Origin: Xanthobacteraceae bacterium
GTDB taxonomy: Bacteria > Pseudomonadota > Alphaproteobacteria > Rhizobiales > Xanthobacteraceae
DNA length: 32,824 bases
NCBI GenBank assembly: GCA_009694215.1
Contig: SHVN01000024.1
Coordinates: 1 to 32,824 of the forward strand
Reading direction: 5' to 3'
Below the pieces are notes generated by a model. That model made no database searches. It was not told the DNA's origin and saw nothing but the letters and a program-made list of their open reading frames with translations. Below are positions 15,134 to 23,480 of the stretch, one piece after another; the first letter of the stretch is position 1, and each line of letters starts with the position of its first letter. Made by a program: the position numbers and the translations under genes.

Positions 15134-15191
15134 TCGAGCCGCCGCTACAAGATCCCGGTGCTCGAACTGCACAGCTACGCTTCGGCGTGAT

Positions 15192-15728
15192 CTACGCCGC
15201 CAACGGGTAGGCCGCCTCGATCACGTAGGGACCGCCGCCGACCGAGGCGCGCGAAGAGAACAGCACGAAACGCGACACCGCAAACGGCGGTGAACGAAAC
15301 ATCGCGCGCGCCGAGAGGTATTCTGCGACCTCGAAGCTCGACGAATCGCGCAAGCGCGCCAGCGTGACATGCGGTGTGTATTTGCGCCCCTCGGGCTCGA
15401 ACCCAACCCGTTGCATCAGCCGCTCGTGCTCGGCCTGCAGCTCCATCAACGGCTGCGACGGCGCGGCGGTGGCCACCACCGCGCGGGGCTTGCGGCCGCC
15501 GAAGGACTGCACGCCATCGAGACGCAGTTCAAAGTTCTTGCGCCTGACCTTGCCCAACAGCCAGGCAATCTCCTGCGCGATGTCGTCATCGACATCGCCG
15601 ATGAACCGCAGGGTGATGTGATAATTTTCCGGATCTATCCAGCGCGCGCCCGGCAAGCCGCCGCGCAGCAGCGACAGCTCTTGGCGCAACGCGGCGGGAA
15701 TTTCCAGACCTGTGAACAGCCGCGGCAT
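15192..15728 (-). CDS. thpR: RNA 2',3'-cyclic phosphodiesterase (2H phosphoesterase, LigT family)
   Basis: 178 residues with the two HxT motifs that define 2H phosphoesterases: HITL (His37) and HVTL (His120). MPRLFTGLEIPAALRQEL at the N-terminus and GRKYTPHVTLARL are characteristic of ThpR/LigT. The family hydrolyses 2',3'-cyclic phosphate ends of RNA; its physiological role is unclear. ATG 15728 is the natural start, 10 bases after the end of the esterase gene, so the two probably form one transcript. Confidence 0.93.
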   Translation of the reverse strand: MPRLFTGLEIPAALRQELSLLRGGLPGARWIDPENYHITLRFIGDVDDDIAQEIAWLLGKVRRKNFELRLDGVQSFGGRKPRAVVATAAPSQPLMELQAEHERLMQRVGFEPEGRKYTPHVTLARLRDSSSFEVAEYLSARAMFRSPPFAVSRFVLFSSRASVGGGPYVIEAAYPLAA

Positions 15729-15738
15729 TGCTCGACTC

Positions 15739-16455
15739 TCAGGATGCGGGCTTCGCCCGGACCCGCGCCAGCAAGGCCTCAACCTGCGGCAGGATTCCGG
15801 AGACGATCTTTGCGACCCCATCGGCGGTCGGATGCAGGCCGTCACGCTGATTGAGCTTCGGATCGGTCGCAATGCCGTCGAGAAAAAACGGATAAAGCAG
15901 CAGGTCGTTCGCGGCGGCCAGACCCGGATAGATCGAGTCGAACGCGCGGGCATAGTCCGGGCCGAGATTCCGTAGGGCCTGCATCCCGCACAGCAGCACT
16001 TCGATCTTTCGCGCCTTCAGGCGGCGGACGATCTCCTCCAACGCCGCGCGCGTGACCTTGGGATCGACGCCGCGCAGCATGTCGTTGGCGCCGAGCTCGA
16101 GGATCACCGCGTCGGTGCCCTCCGGCACCGACCAGTCGAGCCGAGCCAGCCCACCGGAGCTGGTGTCGCCGGACACTCCAGCGTTGACGACCTCGACCGC
16201 GATCCCCCTAGCCTTCAGCGCCCGTTCGAGCTGCACCGGAAACGCCGCGCTGGCGGGGAGCTGATAGCCGGCGGAGAGTGAATCGCCGAATGCCACCACC
16301 TTGATGGTCCGCTCGGCCGCGAACGCCGGGTTCGCCATCCATGCCAGTGCGACACAGGCGACCGCGAACGCCGCCGCAAGCCGCTGGACGTGGCGGGGGC
16401 GCTTCCCATATGAGCGGGGCGCGAGTTCCGGGCAGGCGCCCGCAAAAGGCCACAT
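15739..16455 (-). CDS. tesA: TesA-like arylesterase / lysophospholipase (SGNH hydrolase)
   Basis: 238 residues. A signal peptide with hydrophobic core LAAAFAVACVALAWM precedes an AFA-AERT cleavage region near residues 46-47, so it is probably periplasmic. The SGNH blocks are FGDSLSAGY (nucleophile Ser59), NAGVSGDTSSGG, GANDMLRG (Asn124) and the C-terminal DGLHP (Asp205, His208). ATG 16455 was chosen because GGAG lies nine bases upstream; ATG 16464 is an alternative with poor spacing. The start codon overlaps that of the divergent ABC gene (both share the CATG at 16453-16456). The tesA / ABC / FtsX-permease arrangement is the same as E. coli tesA-ybbA-ybbP. Confidence 0.92.
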   Translation of the reverse strand: MWPFAGACPELAPRSYGKRPRHVQRLAAAFAVACVALAWMANPAFAAERTIKVVAFGDSLSAGYQLPASAAFPVQLERALKARGIAVEVVNAGVSGDTSSGGLARLDWSVPEGTDAVILELGANDMLRGVDPKVTRAALEEIVRRLKARKIEVLLCGMQALRNLGPDYARAFDSIYPGLAAANDLLLYPFFLDGIATDPKLNQRDGLHPTADGVAKIVSGILPQVEALLARVRAKPAS

Positions 16456-17182
16456 GAACGACATCTCCACTGCGGCAGGCTCCACGGCGGTCACTCCTGC
16501 CATCACGCTTTCCGGCGTCAATCTTTCGCTCGGCCGCGCCGCGGCCCGGGTTCATATCCTCAAGGACATCGACCTGAATATAGGGCGCGGCGAGGCGATT
16601 GGCCTGGTCGGCCCGTCGGGCTCGGGCAAGACGACGCTGCTGATGGTCCTGGCCGGCCTCGAACAGGCGGACACCGGTTCGATCGTCGTGGCGGGCTCCG
16701 ATCTGCGCCACCTCGACGAGGACTCGCTCGCCCGCTTCCGCGGCCGCAATGTGGGCATCGTGTTTCAGTCCTTTCACCTCATCCCGACCATGACCGCGCT
16801 GGAAAACGTCGCCATTCCGCTGGAGCTGGCCGGCGACGCTGAGGCCTTGCGCCGAGCGCGCGAGGAACTGGCCAAGGTGGGCCTGGCCGAGCGGCTGCAC
16901 CATTATCCGGCGCAACTTTCCGGCGGCGAGCAGCAGCGCGTCGCGCTCGCCCGCGCGCTCGCGCCCAATCCGGCCATTCTCGTCGCCGACGAGCCGACCG
17001 GAAATCTCGACGAAGCCACCGGCCGCCAGGTGATCGATCTGCTGTTCGCCGGCCATGTCGAGCGCGGCACCACGCTCATCCTGGTGACCCACGACACCGC
17101 GCTAGCGCAACGCTGCGACCGCATCGTGCGGCTGCGCTCGGGTCGTATCGAGGGCGCCCCTGCAGCGGCGCAGGCAGGCTGA
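16454..17182 (+). CDS. ABC transporter ATP-binding protein (YbbA/LolD type)
   Basis: 242 residues. Walker A is GPSGSGKT (53-60), the Q-loop is VFQSFHLIPTMTALENV, the signature LSGGEQQRVALARAL, Walker B ILVADEPTGNLDEATG and the H-loop VTHD. The PTGNLD and LIPTMTALENV forms are those of the LolD/MacB-type ATPases that work with FtsX-family permeases. Start ATG 16454 has AAAGG six bases upstream. It is followed after seven bases by a membrane-protein gene, then by the permease. It likely powers a mechanotransmission or lipid/lipoprotein extraction process rather than small-solute transport; the substrate is unknown. Confidence 0.93.
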   Translation: MNDISTAAGSTAVTPAITLSGVNLSLGRAAARVHILKDIDLNIGRGEAIGLVGPSGSGKTTLLMVLAGLEQADTGSIVVAGSDLRHLDEDSLARFRGRNVGIVFQSFHLIPTMTALENVAIPLELAGDAEALRRAREELAKVGLAERLHHYPAQLSGGEQQRVALARALAPNPAILVADEPTGNLDEATGRQVIDLLFAGHVERGTTLILVTHDTALAQRCDRIVRLRSGRIEGAPAAAQAG

Positions 17183-17189
17183 ACGCGCC

Positions 17190-17837
17190 ATGACGGATGA
17201 CGTCGTCGCCCACGCCTCGAACCGGGTGCCACTCTGGCTCAAGTTCGCCTACACCGCGTTCATGATCGTGCTCGTGCCGGTCTACTGGCACTATTACGGG
17301 CCGACCAACTTCCTGTATTTCTGCGACGTCGCGCTGTTTCTAACCCTCGTCGGCCTATGGACCGACAGCGCGCTGCTGATCTCCATGTGCGCGGTCGGCA
17401 TCCTGGCGCCGCAGGCGCTGTGGGTTCTGGATTTCGCGGTCAACATCTTCGGCGTGTCGCTGATCGGCATGGCCGATTACATGTTCAAGCATGAGAAGTC
17501 GCTGTTCCTGCGCGGGCTGTCGCTGTTCCACGGCTGGCTGCCGTTCCTGCTCGTCTATCTCGTCTGGCAGTACGGCTACGATCGCAGAGCGTTCCTGGCG
17601 TGGACCGTGCTCGCCTGGGCGCTGCTGCTGATCTGCTTCTTCGTCATGGCGCCGCCGAACCCGAACGCTGGCCTCACCCCGGTGAACATCAACTATGTGT
17701 GGGGACCAAGAGACGACGCAGCGCAGACCTGGGTTCCACCATACGTCTGGCTCGGCGGCTTGATAGTCGGACTATCGGCGTTGCTGTTCTGGCCGGCCCA
17801 CATCCTGTTCGCGCGATACGCGCCGAAGCCCGCATGA
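17190..17837 (+). CDS. Unknown multi-spanning membrane protein embedded in the ABC operon
   Basis: 215 residues with about six or seven hydrophobic segments (around residues 18-38, 42-58, 62-95, 112-130, 136-153 and 187-210). Distinctive motifs are PVYWHYYGPTNFLYFCD, FLRGLSLFHGWLPFLL and a soluble-looking loop GLTPVNINYVWGP before the last segment. I do not recognise a named family, though it reads as a conserved protein rather than a chance ORF. ATG 17190 lies seven bases after the ATPase stop, and its own stop overlaps the permease start by four bases (ATGA). It is therefore translated together with an ABC ATPase and an FtsX permease. An accessory subunit is a reasonable inference, not shown. 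Confidence 0.85.
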   Translation: MTDDVVAHASNRVPLWLKFAYTAFMIVLVPVYWHYYGPTNFLYFCDVALFLTLVGLWTDSALLISMCAVGILAPQALWVLDFAVNIFGVSLIGMADYMFKHEKSLFLRGLSLFHGWLPFLLVYLVWQYGYDRRAFLAWTVLAWALLLICFFVMAPPNPNAGLTPVNINYVWGPRDDAAQTWVPPYVWLGGLIVGLSALLFWPAHILFARYAPKPA

Positions 17838-20392
17838 CGCTCGCCCTGCCCACGCTCTCCGCACCATTCAGCCCGCTGCGCTTTGCGCTCCGCGAACTGC
17901 GCGGGGGCCTGCACGGCTTTCGTATCTTCGTCGCCTGCATCGCGCTCGGCGTGATGGCGATCGCCGGCGTCGGCTCGTTCTCGCGGAGCCTCACCGACGG
18001 GATCGAGCGCGAGGGCCGCGTGATCCTGGGCGGCGATCTGTCGTTTCTGCTGATCCACCGCGAAGCCGATGCCGCCGAACGCCGCTTCCTGGAAAACCGC
18101 GGCCGGGTCTCGGCCGGCGCCACCATGCGCGCGATGGCGTCCGCCGCCGATGGACGCCGCGTCCTGATCGAGATCAAGGCCGTCGATGGTGCCTATCCGC
18201 TGTACGGCAAGATCGCGCTCGAACCTAACCTGCCGCTCGATCGCGCGCTGGGTGAACGCAACGGCGCGTTCGGTGCGGCGGTCGATTCGACTCTGATGGC
18301 GCGGCTCGATCTCGCACCCGGCGCGCGGCTGACCATCGGCTCGGCGACCGTCGATATCACAGCCGCCATCAGGAGCGAGCCCGACAAGCTCGCGAGCGGC
18401 ATCGGTTTCGGTCCCCGCGTCATCATCAGCGAAGCGGCGATGCGCGCCACCGGACTGCTGGTGCCAGGGAGCCTCGTTCGCTGGAACTACCGCGTGCGGC
18501 TTACCGACGGCAGCGATAGCGCCACGCAGGCGGTGGCGACGGCCGCCGAGGCGCAATTGCCCGATGCCGGCTGGCAGATTCGTACCCGCAGCAACGCCTC
18601 TCCCGCGCTGGAGCGCAATGTCGAACGGTTCACCCAGTTCCTTACGCTGGTCGGCCTAACCGCGCTTCTGGTCGGCGGCGTCGGCGTCGCCAACGCGGTG
18701 AAGAGCCACATCGACAGGAAGCGCGACGTGATCGCGACACTCAAGGCGCTGGGCGCAACCGGAGGCCGCGTGTTCGCGATCTATCTTTCCCAGGTGCTGC
18801 TGCTGTCTTCGATCGGGGCCGCGATCGGGCTTGTGCTCGGCGCGGCGCTGCCCTTCGCCATTGCCGCGGCATTCGGCGGGATCATTCCGATTCCCATGGC
18901 GCCGGCGCTGCAGCCCGCCGAGCTGGCGCTGGCATTCGGCTACGGCCTGCTCACCGCGCTCGCCTTCGCGCTCTGGCCGCTCGGCCGCGCCCATGACGTG
19001 CCGGTGTCGGCGTTGTTCCGCGACGCCATCGCGCCCGGCGGCCGATGGCCGCGCCGGCGTTATGTGTTCGCCGCCATGCTCGTAGTGGCATTGCTTGCGG
19101 GCATTGCCGTGTTTCTGTCCTACGACGGCAAGATCGCGGCGATCTTCATCGGCGCGGCGGCCGCGGTGTTCGTGGCGCTTCAAGGCGTAGCGCTGCTGCT
19201 GATGGCCATCGCGCGCAGGCTGCCCCACGCGCGGGCGACGGCGCTGCGGCTCGCCATCGCCAACATGCACCGGCCGGGCGCGCTCACGCCGACGATCGTG
19301 CTATCGCTCGGGCTCGGCCTCGCGCTGCTCGTCACCATCGTCCAGATCGACGGCAATCTGCGGCGGCAGATGGAGGGGGCGCTGCCGGACAAGGCGCCGT
19401 CGTTCTACTTCCTCGACATCCAGTCCGCCGATTCGGCGCGCTTCGATGCCTTCGTCGGCCAGCAGGCGCCGGAGGCCCGGCTCGAGCGCGTGCCGATGCT
19501 GCGCGGCCGCATCATGTCGGCGAACGGCATCAAGGCCGACGACATTAAGGCGCCGCCGAGCGCCTCCTGGGTGCTGCAGAGCGACCGCGGCATCACCTTC
19601 GCGACAGAAATCCCGCGCGGCTCGACGGTGGTCGAGGGCACCTGGTGGGATGCCGGCTACCAGGGCCCGCCGCTGGTGTCGTTCGAGAAGAAGATCGCCG
19701 ACGGCCTCAATCTCAAGGTCGGCGATCAGGTCACGGTCAATGTGCTCGGCCGCAACATCGATGCCCGCGTCGCCAACCTGCGCTCCGTGCAATGGGAGAA
19801 CCTCGGCATCAACTTCGTGCTAGTGTTCTCGCCCAATGCCTTTGCCGGGGCTCCGCACACCGACATCGCGACTCTCACCTATCCGGGCGGTGGCACCGTT
19901 GCGCAGGAGGTGGCGCTGCTCAAGGCCGCGAGCGAGGCCTTTCCGGCGGTCACCACCGTGCGGGTCAAGGACGCGATCGAAGCGGTGGGCAATATCGTTC
20001 GCAACCTCATTCTCGCGGTGCGCGGCGCGAGCCTCGTGGCTCTCATAGCCGCGATGCTGGTGCTCGGCGGCGCGCTCGCGGCCGGGCATGGCTACCGCGT
20101 GTACGACGCCGTCGTGCTCAAGACGCTCGGCGCCACCCGCGGCAAGCTGATCGGCACCTATGCGCTGGAATACCTGCTGCTCGGCTCGGCGACCGCGCTG
20201 TTCGGCGTCGCCGCGGGTTCCATCGCGGCATGGCTTGTCGTCACGCGGGTGATGAACCTCACATTCGCATGGCTACCGGGTCCCGCGGCGGCTGCGGCAT
20301 TTGGCGCACTTCTCGTCACCGTGGCCCTTGGACTGATCGGCACGTTCACCGCGCTCGGCCATAAGCCCGCGACGGTACTCAGGAATTTGTGA
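17834..20392 (+). CDS. FtsX-family ABC transporter permease (YbbP-like)
   Basis: 852 residues, the large duplicated FtsX type. The N-terminal membrane segment (FRIFVACIALGVMAIAGVGSF) is followed by an extracytoplasmic MacB_PCD-like domain. The first FtsX block is at about 270-410 (LVGGVGVANAVKSHIDRKRDVIATLKALGATGGRVF), with further membrane segments (FAAMLVVALLAGIAVF and others). After a second periplasmic domain comes the C-terminal FtsX block (YRVYDAVVLKTLGATRGKLIGTYALEYLLLG). The cytoplasmic 'LK-LGAT' coupling motif appears in both halves. ATG 17834 overlaps the previous stop. It is the partner of the ATPase at 16454. E. coli YbbAP with TesA is the closest known arrangement; function is not established. 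Confidence 0.93.
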   Translation: MTLALPTLSAPFSPLRFALRELRGGLHGFRIFVACIALGVMAIAGVGSFSRSLTDGIEREGRVILGGDLSFLLIHREADAAERRFLENRGRVSAGATMRAMASAADGRRVLIEIKAVDGAYPLYGKIALEPNLPLDRALGERNGAFGAAVDSTLMARLDLAPGARLTIGSATVDITAAIRSEPDKLASGIGFGPRVIISEAAMRATGLLVPGSLVRWNYRVRLTDGSDSATQAVATAAEAQLPDAGWQIRTRSNASPALERNVERFTQFLTLVGLTALLVGGVGVANAVKSHIDRKRDVIATLKALGATGGRVFAIYLSQVLLLSSIGAAIGLVLGAALPFAIAAAFGGIIPIPMAPALQPAELALAFGYGLLTALAFALWPLGRAHDVPVSALFRDAIAPGGRWPRRRYVFAAMLVVALLAGIAVFLSYDGKIAAIFIGAAAAVFVALQGVALLLMAIARRLPHARATALRLAIANMHRPGALTPTIVLSLGLGLALLVTIVQIDGNLRRQMEGALPDKAPSFYFLDIQSADSARFDAFVGQQAPEARLERVPMLRGRIMSANGIKADDIKAPPSASWVLQSDRGITFATEIPRGSTVVEGTWWDAGYQGPPLVSFEKKIADGLNLKVGDQVTVNVLGRNIDARVANLRSVQWENLGINFVLVFSPNAFAGAPHTDIATLTYPGGGTVAQEVALLKAASEAFPAVTTVRVKDAIEAVGNIVRNLILAVRGASLVALIAAMLVLGGALAAGHGYRVYDAVVLKTLGATRGKLIGTYALEYLLLGSATALFGVAAGSIAAWLVVTRVMNLTFAWLPGPAAAAAFGALLVTVALGLIGTFTALGHKPATVLRNL

Positions 20393-20575
20393 GTCTTGCG
20401 ACAAACCGTCGCGTAAAGATCCAAAGCTTTTAAGGCGTTAGGGACCGGTCACACGCTTGCACGGCGGCATGTTATACATAGGTCAAGTCGGCCGCGCGCA
20501 TGGCAGTCCGTTCGGCGCACGGTGCACGGAAAGCAAAACGGACATAGCAGTTCGACAACCATGGGGGTTCCGACG

Positions 20576-21370
20576 ATGTCGGACTACGAACGCAACGTTG
20601 CCACCGCGCAGTTTGGACAGACGATCGGCCGTGCCGGCTCGGTCGCGGTCGACGAAGGCCTGCGCGCCTACATGCTGCGCATCTATAACTTCATGGTGTT
20701 TGGTCTGGCCATCACCGGCCTGGCCGCACTCGGTATCTACATGCTTTCGGTGACGACCGACCCGTCCATCGCGGCTTTGAAGATGCGCGATGGCCTGATG
20801 CTGACTGCCTTCGGCAAGGCCCTGTTCGTGAGCCCGCTGAAATGGGTGGTCATGCTGGCGCCGCTGGCGATGGTGTTCCTGCTGAGCTTCGGCATCCAGC
20901 GCATGCGGCCGGCGACGGCGCAGATCGCATTCTGGATATTCGCGGCGCTGGTCGGCGTGTCGCTCGCCTCGATCTTCATGGTGTTCACGCACACCTCGAT
21001 CGTGCGGGTGTTCTTCATCACCGCGGCATCGTTTGGCGCGCTCAGCCTATGGGGCTACACCACCCAGCGCGACCTGAGCGGCATGGGCTCGTTTCTGCTC
21101 ATGGGGCTGTTCGGCATCATCTTGGCGAGCCTAGTGAACCTGTTCATGGCGAGCTCGGCGCTGCAATTCGCCATCTCGGTGATCGGCGTTCTGGTGTTCT
21201 CCGGCCTCACCGCCTGGGATACCCAGCGGCTGAAGACCGAATATCTCTATGGCGCGATGGACGGCGAGACCGCGGAGCGCTCCGCGATCGTCGGCGCGTT
21301 GTCGCTCTACCTCAACTTCATCAACCTGTTCACGCTGCTGCTGCAACTGCTCGGCCAGCGCGAAGAGTAA
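20576..21370 (+). CDS. Bax inhibitor-1/YccA family membrane protein (copy 1)
   Basis: 264 residues, seven hydrophobic segments after a 40-residue N-terminus (MSDYERNVATAQFG...VDEGLRAYMLRIYNFM). It has the family features VFFITAASFGALSLWGYTTQRDLSGMGSFL and, at the C-terminus, GLTAWDTQRLKTEY and SLYLNFINLFTLLLQLLG. TMBIM proteins act as pH-sensitive Ca2+ leak channels or protease-associated factors (YccA and YbhL relatives). ATG 20576 matches the MSD start of copy 2; an in-frame ATG at 20561 is an alternative. The upstream gap (20393-20575) has a -10-like TTATACAT at about 20470. A terminator follows the gene. Confidence 0.92.
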   Translation: MSDYERNVATAQFGQTIGRAGSVAVDEGLRAYMLRIYNFMVFGLAITGLAALGIYMLSVTTDPSIAALKMRDGLMLTAFGKALFVSPLKWVVMLAPLAMVFLLSFGIQRMRPATAQIAFWIFAALVGVSLASIFMVFTHTSIVRVFFITAASFGALSLWGYTTQRDLSGMGSFLLMGLFGIILASLVNLFMASSALQFAISVIGVLVFSGLTAWDTQRLKTEYLYGAMDGETAERSAIVGALSLYLNFINLFTLLLQLLGQREE

Positions 21371-21392
21371 CCGGGCGTGCTTGACGCCGATC

Positions 21393-21422
21393 AAGGCCTC
21401 GGCTCCGGCCGGGGCCTTTTTT
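21393..21422 (+). terminator. Intrinsic terminator after Bax inhibitor-1 copy 1
   Basis: Stem AAGGCC...GGCCTT with an extra inner CCGGCCGG part, followed immediately by six T. It lies 22 bases after the stop codon at 21368-21370. Confidence 0.85.
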
Positions 21423-21576
21423 CGTGGCCAAACAGGTACCTAAACATTTGGTAACCACCCCCGGCCATATCTGGCGAAGCAGCCTCCGGTGTACTAGATT
21501 ACAGGCTAAGTGGCCTGCCGGCTTGACCGGCAGGCCCGGAGACCCGGCTCCGTCCGGGATCATAGAGGGAATTCCA

Positions 21577-22335
21577 ATGTCGGACTTCGATCGGAACGTA
21601 GCGGCCCGCGGCGGCTTCGCCGACCGTGCCGCCGCAGTCGATGCGGGCCTGCGCACCTACATGCTCCGCGTCTACAACTACATGGGAGCCGCGGTGGCGC
21701 TCACCGGCGTCGTCTCGTGGCTCTGCTTTCAGAACGCGGTCGTCACCAACGAGGCCGGCGCCATCACCGGCCTGACGGCGTTCGGCCAGTTGATCCTCGG
21801 CGGGTATACGCCGATCGTCCTCATGCTTGCTACGCTGGGGCTGGTGTTCTTCATCAGCTTCCGCATCAACACGCTGCAATACTCCACGGCGCTCGGGCTC
21901 TTCATGCTCTATGCGGCGCTTCTGGGCGCCGCGCTGACGTCGATCTTCGTCGTCTATACCGGCGCCTCGATCACGCGGGTGTTCTTCATCTCGGCGACCT
22001 CATTCGGCGCTTTGAGCCTTTGGGGCTACACCACCCAGCGCGACCTGAGCGGCATGGGCTCGTTCCTCATTATGGGCCTGTTCGGACTGATCCTGGCTTC
22101 GCTGGTGAACCTGATCTGGCCGAGCGGTGCGCTGGCCTTCGCCATTTCCGTGATCGGCGTCGGCATATTCGCGGGCCTCACCGCCTACGACACCCAGCGC
22201 ATCAAGGAGATGTACGACTCGATGGACGACGACGGCACCATGGGCCGCAAGGCCGTGATGGGCGCGCTGTCGCTGTACCTCGACTTCATCAACCTGTTCC
22301 TGATGATGCTGCGCCTGGTCGGCGACCGGCGCTAG
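21577..22335 (+). CDS. Bax inhibitor-1/YccA family membrane protein (copy 2)
   Basis: 252 residues, the same topology as copy 1. It begins MSDFDRNVAARGGFADRAAAVDAGLRTYMLRVYNYM and ends SLYLDFINLFLMMLRLVGDRR. The central motif VFFISATSFGALSLWGYTTQRDLSGMGSFL is almost identical to copy 1, and 44 bases are identical in the two genes (21050-21093 and 22021-22064). The N-terminal third is more diverged and 12 residues shorter. ATG 21577 has GAGGGAATTCC upstream. Separate terminators suggest that the two copies are transcribed independently. Confidence 0.92.
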   Translation: MSDFDRNVAARGGFADRAAAVDAGLRTYMLRVYNYMGAAVALTGVVSWLCFQNAVVTNEAGAITGLTAFGQLILGGYTPIVLMLATLGLVFFISFRINTLQYSTALGLFMLYAALLGAALTSIFVVYTGASITRVFFISATSFGALSLWGYTTQRDLSGMGSFLIMGLFGLILASLVNLIWPSGALAFAISVIGVGIFAGLTAYDTQRIKEMYDSMDDDGTMGRKAVMGALSLYLDFINLFLMMLRLVGDRR

Positions 22336-22360
22336 GCCGCAGAGAACTGGCACATCGGAA

Positions 22361-22392
22361 GCGCCCCGGCCCCTCGCCGGGGCGTTTTCTTT
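22361..22392 (+). terminator. Intrinsic terminator after Bax inhibitor-1 copy 2
   Basis: Stem CGCCCCGGC / GCCGGGGCG with a short CCCTC-type loop, followed by TTTTCTTT. It lies about 25 bases after the copy 2 stop and ends 18 bases before the next start, so the acetyltransferase at 22410 needs its own promoter or read-through. Confidence 0.85.
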
Positions 22393-22409
22393 CGTGCTTT
22401 GATGAGCGC

Positions 22410-22934
22410 ATGCCGCCGGTATCCATCCGCCCCACCACGCAAGCCGATATTCCTGTCATCACGCGCATCTATGCGGAGGCCGTGATGAACGGCACGGCGT
22501 CGTTCGAGCTGGAGCCGCCGGACGAGGCGGAGATGGCGCGCCGGATGACGGCGCTGCTCGACGATGGCTTTCCCTATCTCGCGGCCGAGATCGGCGGCAC
22601 ACTCGCTGGCTACGCCTACGCTGGCCCCTATCGTCCGCGGCGGGCCTATCGCTTCAGCGTCGAGGATTCGATCTACGTCGATCCCGCCGCGCAGCGAAAG
22701 GGCGTCGGACGCGCGCTGCTCACGCGGCTGATCGAGGAGGCCGAGCGCAGGGGCTTCCGCCAGATGATCGCCGTCATCGGCGATTCCGCGCAAAACCCTT
22801 CGATCGAGATCCACCGCGCCCTGGGATTTCGCATGATCGGCGCGGTCGAGAATGTCGGCTTCAAGTTCGATCGCTGGCTCGACAGCGTGCTGATGCAGCG
22901 CGCGATCGGGCCCGGCGCGACGACGAAGCCGTAG
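22410..22934 (+). CDS. GNAT N-acetyltransferase, phosphinothricin / L-amino-acid (MnaT/Pat) type
   Basis: 174 residues. IRPTTQADIPVITRIYAEAVMNGTASFELEPPD is the hallmark N-terminus of the Pat/MnaT group. It continues with GYAYAGPYRPRRAYRFSVEDSIYVDP and the acetyl-CoA loop AQRKGVGRALL, then NPSIEIHRALGFRMIGAVENVGFKFDRWLDSVLMQ. Members acetylate methionine sulfone/sulfoximine, phosphinothricin or similar amino acids; the physiological substrate here is unknown. The start is ATG 22410. A close ATG at 22402 is out of frame. Confidence 0.92.
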   Translation: MPPVSIRPTTQADIPVITRIYAEAVMNGTASFELEPPDEAEMARRMTALLDDGFPYLAAEIGGTLAGYAYAGPYRPRRAYRFSVEDSIYVDPAAQRKGVGRALLTRLIEEAERRGFRQMIAVIGDSAQNPSIEIHRALGFRMIGAVENVGFKFDRWLDSVLMQRAIGPGATTKP

Positions 22935-22941
22935 CCCCTAT

Positions 22942-23307
22942 TCACACCGCGACCAGGCTCGGCCCCTTGTCGAGCACGCGCAGCACGCGCTCGAGCTCAT
23001 GCCCGCGCCGGACGATCAGGCCGGTCGCCGACACCACACTGTAGGCACCCTGGCGACGCGCAAGTTTCGGGTTTTTCTCGATGCGGTAGATCGGCACTTC
23101 CGATGAGCGGCGGAACACCGAGAACACCGCCCGATCCTTGAGGAAGTCGATCGCGTAATCGCGCCACTCGCCCGCGGCCACCATACGGCCGTAGAGGCCG
23201 AGAATGCGGTTGAGCTCGCGCCGGTCAAAGGTGACCTGGTTGCCGGGGGCGCCTGGCCCTGTGCCTCCCCCGAAAATCTCGCTCGGATCGGTCTCGCCGA
23301 ACGTCAT
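22942..23307 (-). CDS. DUF2794 domain protein
   Basis: 121 residues: MTFGETDPSEIFGGGTGPGAPG, then VTFDRRELNRILGLYGRMVAAGEWRDYAIDFLKDRAVFSVFRRSSEVPIYRIEKNPKLARRQGAYSVVS. This corresponds to the DUF2794 family, which is nearly confined to alphaproteobacteria and has no known function. ATG 23307 has AGGGAGG about six bases upstream; the open frame up to 23340 is not needed. It is convergent with the acetyltransferase, with a gap of seven bases between the two stop codons. Confidence 0.88.
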   Translation of the reverse strand: MTFGETDPSEIFGGGTGPGAPGNQVTFDRRELNRILGLYGRMVAAGEWRDYAIDFLKDRAVFSVFRRSSEVPIYRIEKNPKLARRQGAYSVVSATGLIVRRGHELERVLRVLDKGPSLVAV

Positions 23308-23480
23308 GCGGCGCCTCCCTTGCTGTCGTCCAGCAGTCATGATCGCCCCAGAAGCCAGTCACGGCAAGGGCTTGCATCGGGCTCTGGCCCCCGCGCGGCC
23401 GATCACGAATTCGTTAGTGAAATCATATTTCTGCCCAATTTCGGACAGGGCGCCGCCAAGCTGCCGAGTATGATGGCGAC

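Noticed and set aside
17600-17833. A 78-codon N-terminal extension of the FtsX permease
   Set aside because: It is the out-of-frame reading of the preceding membrane-protein gene; ATG 17834 with a 4-base overlap is the natural start.
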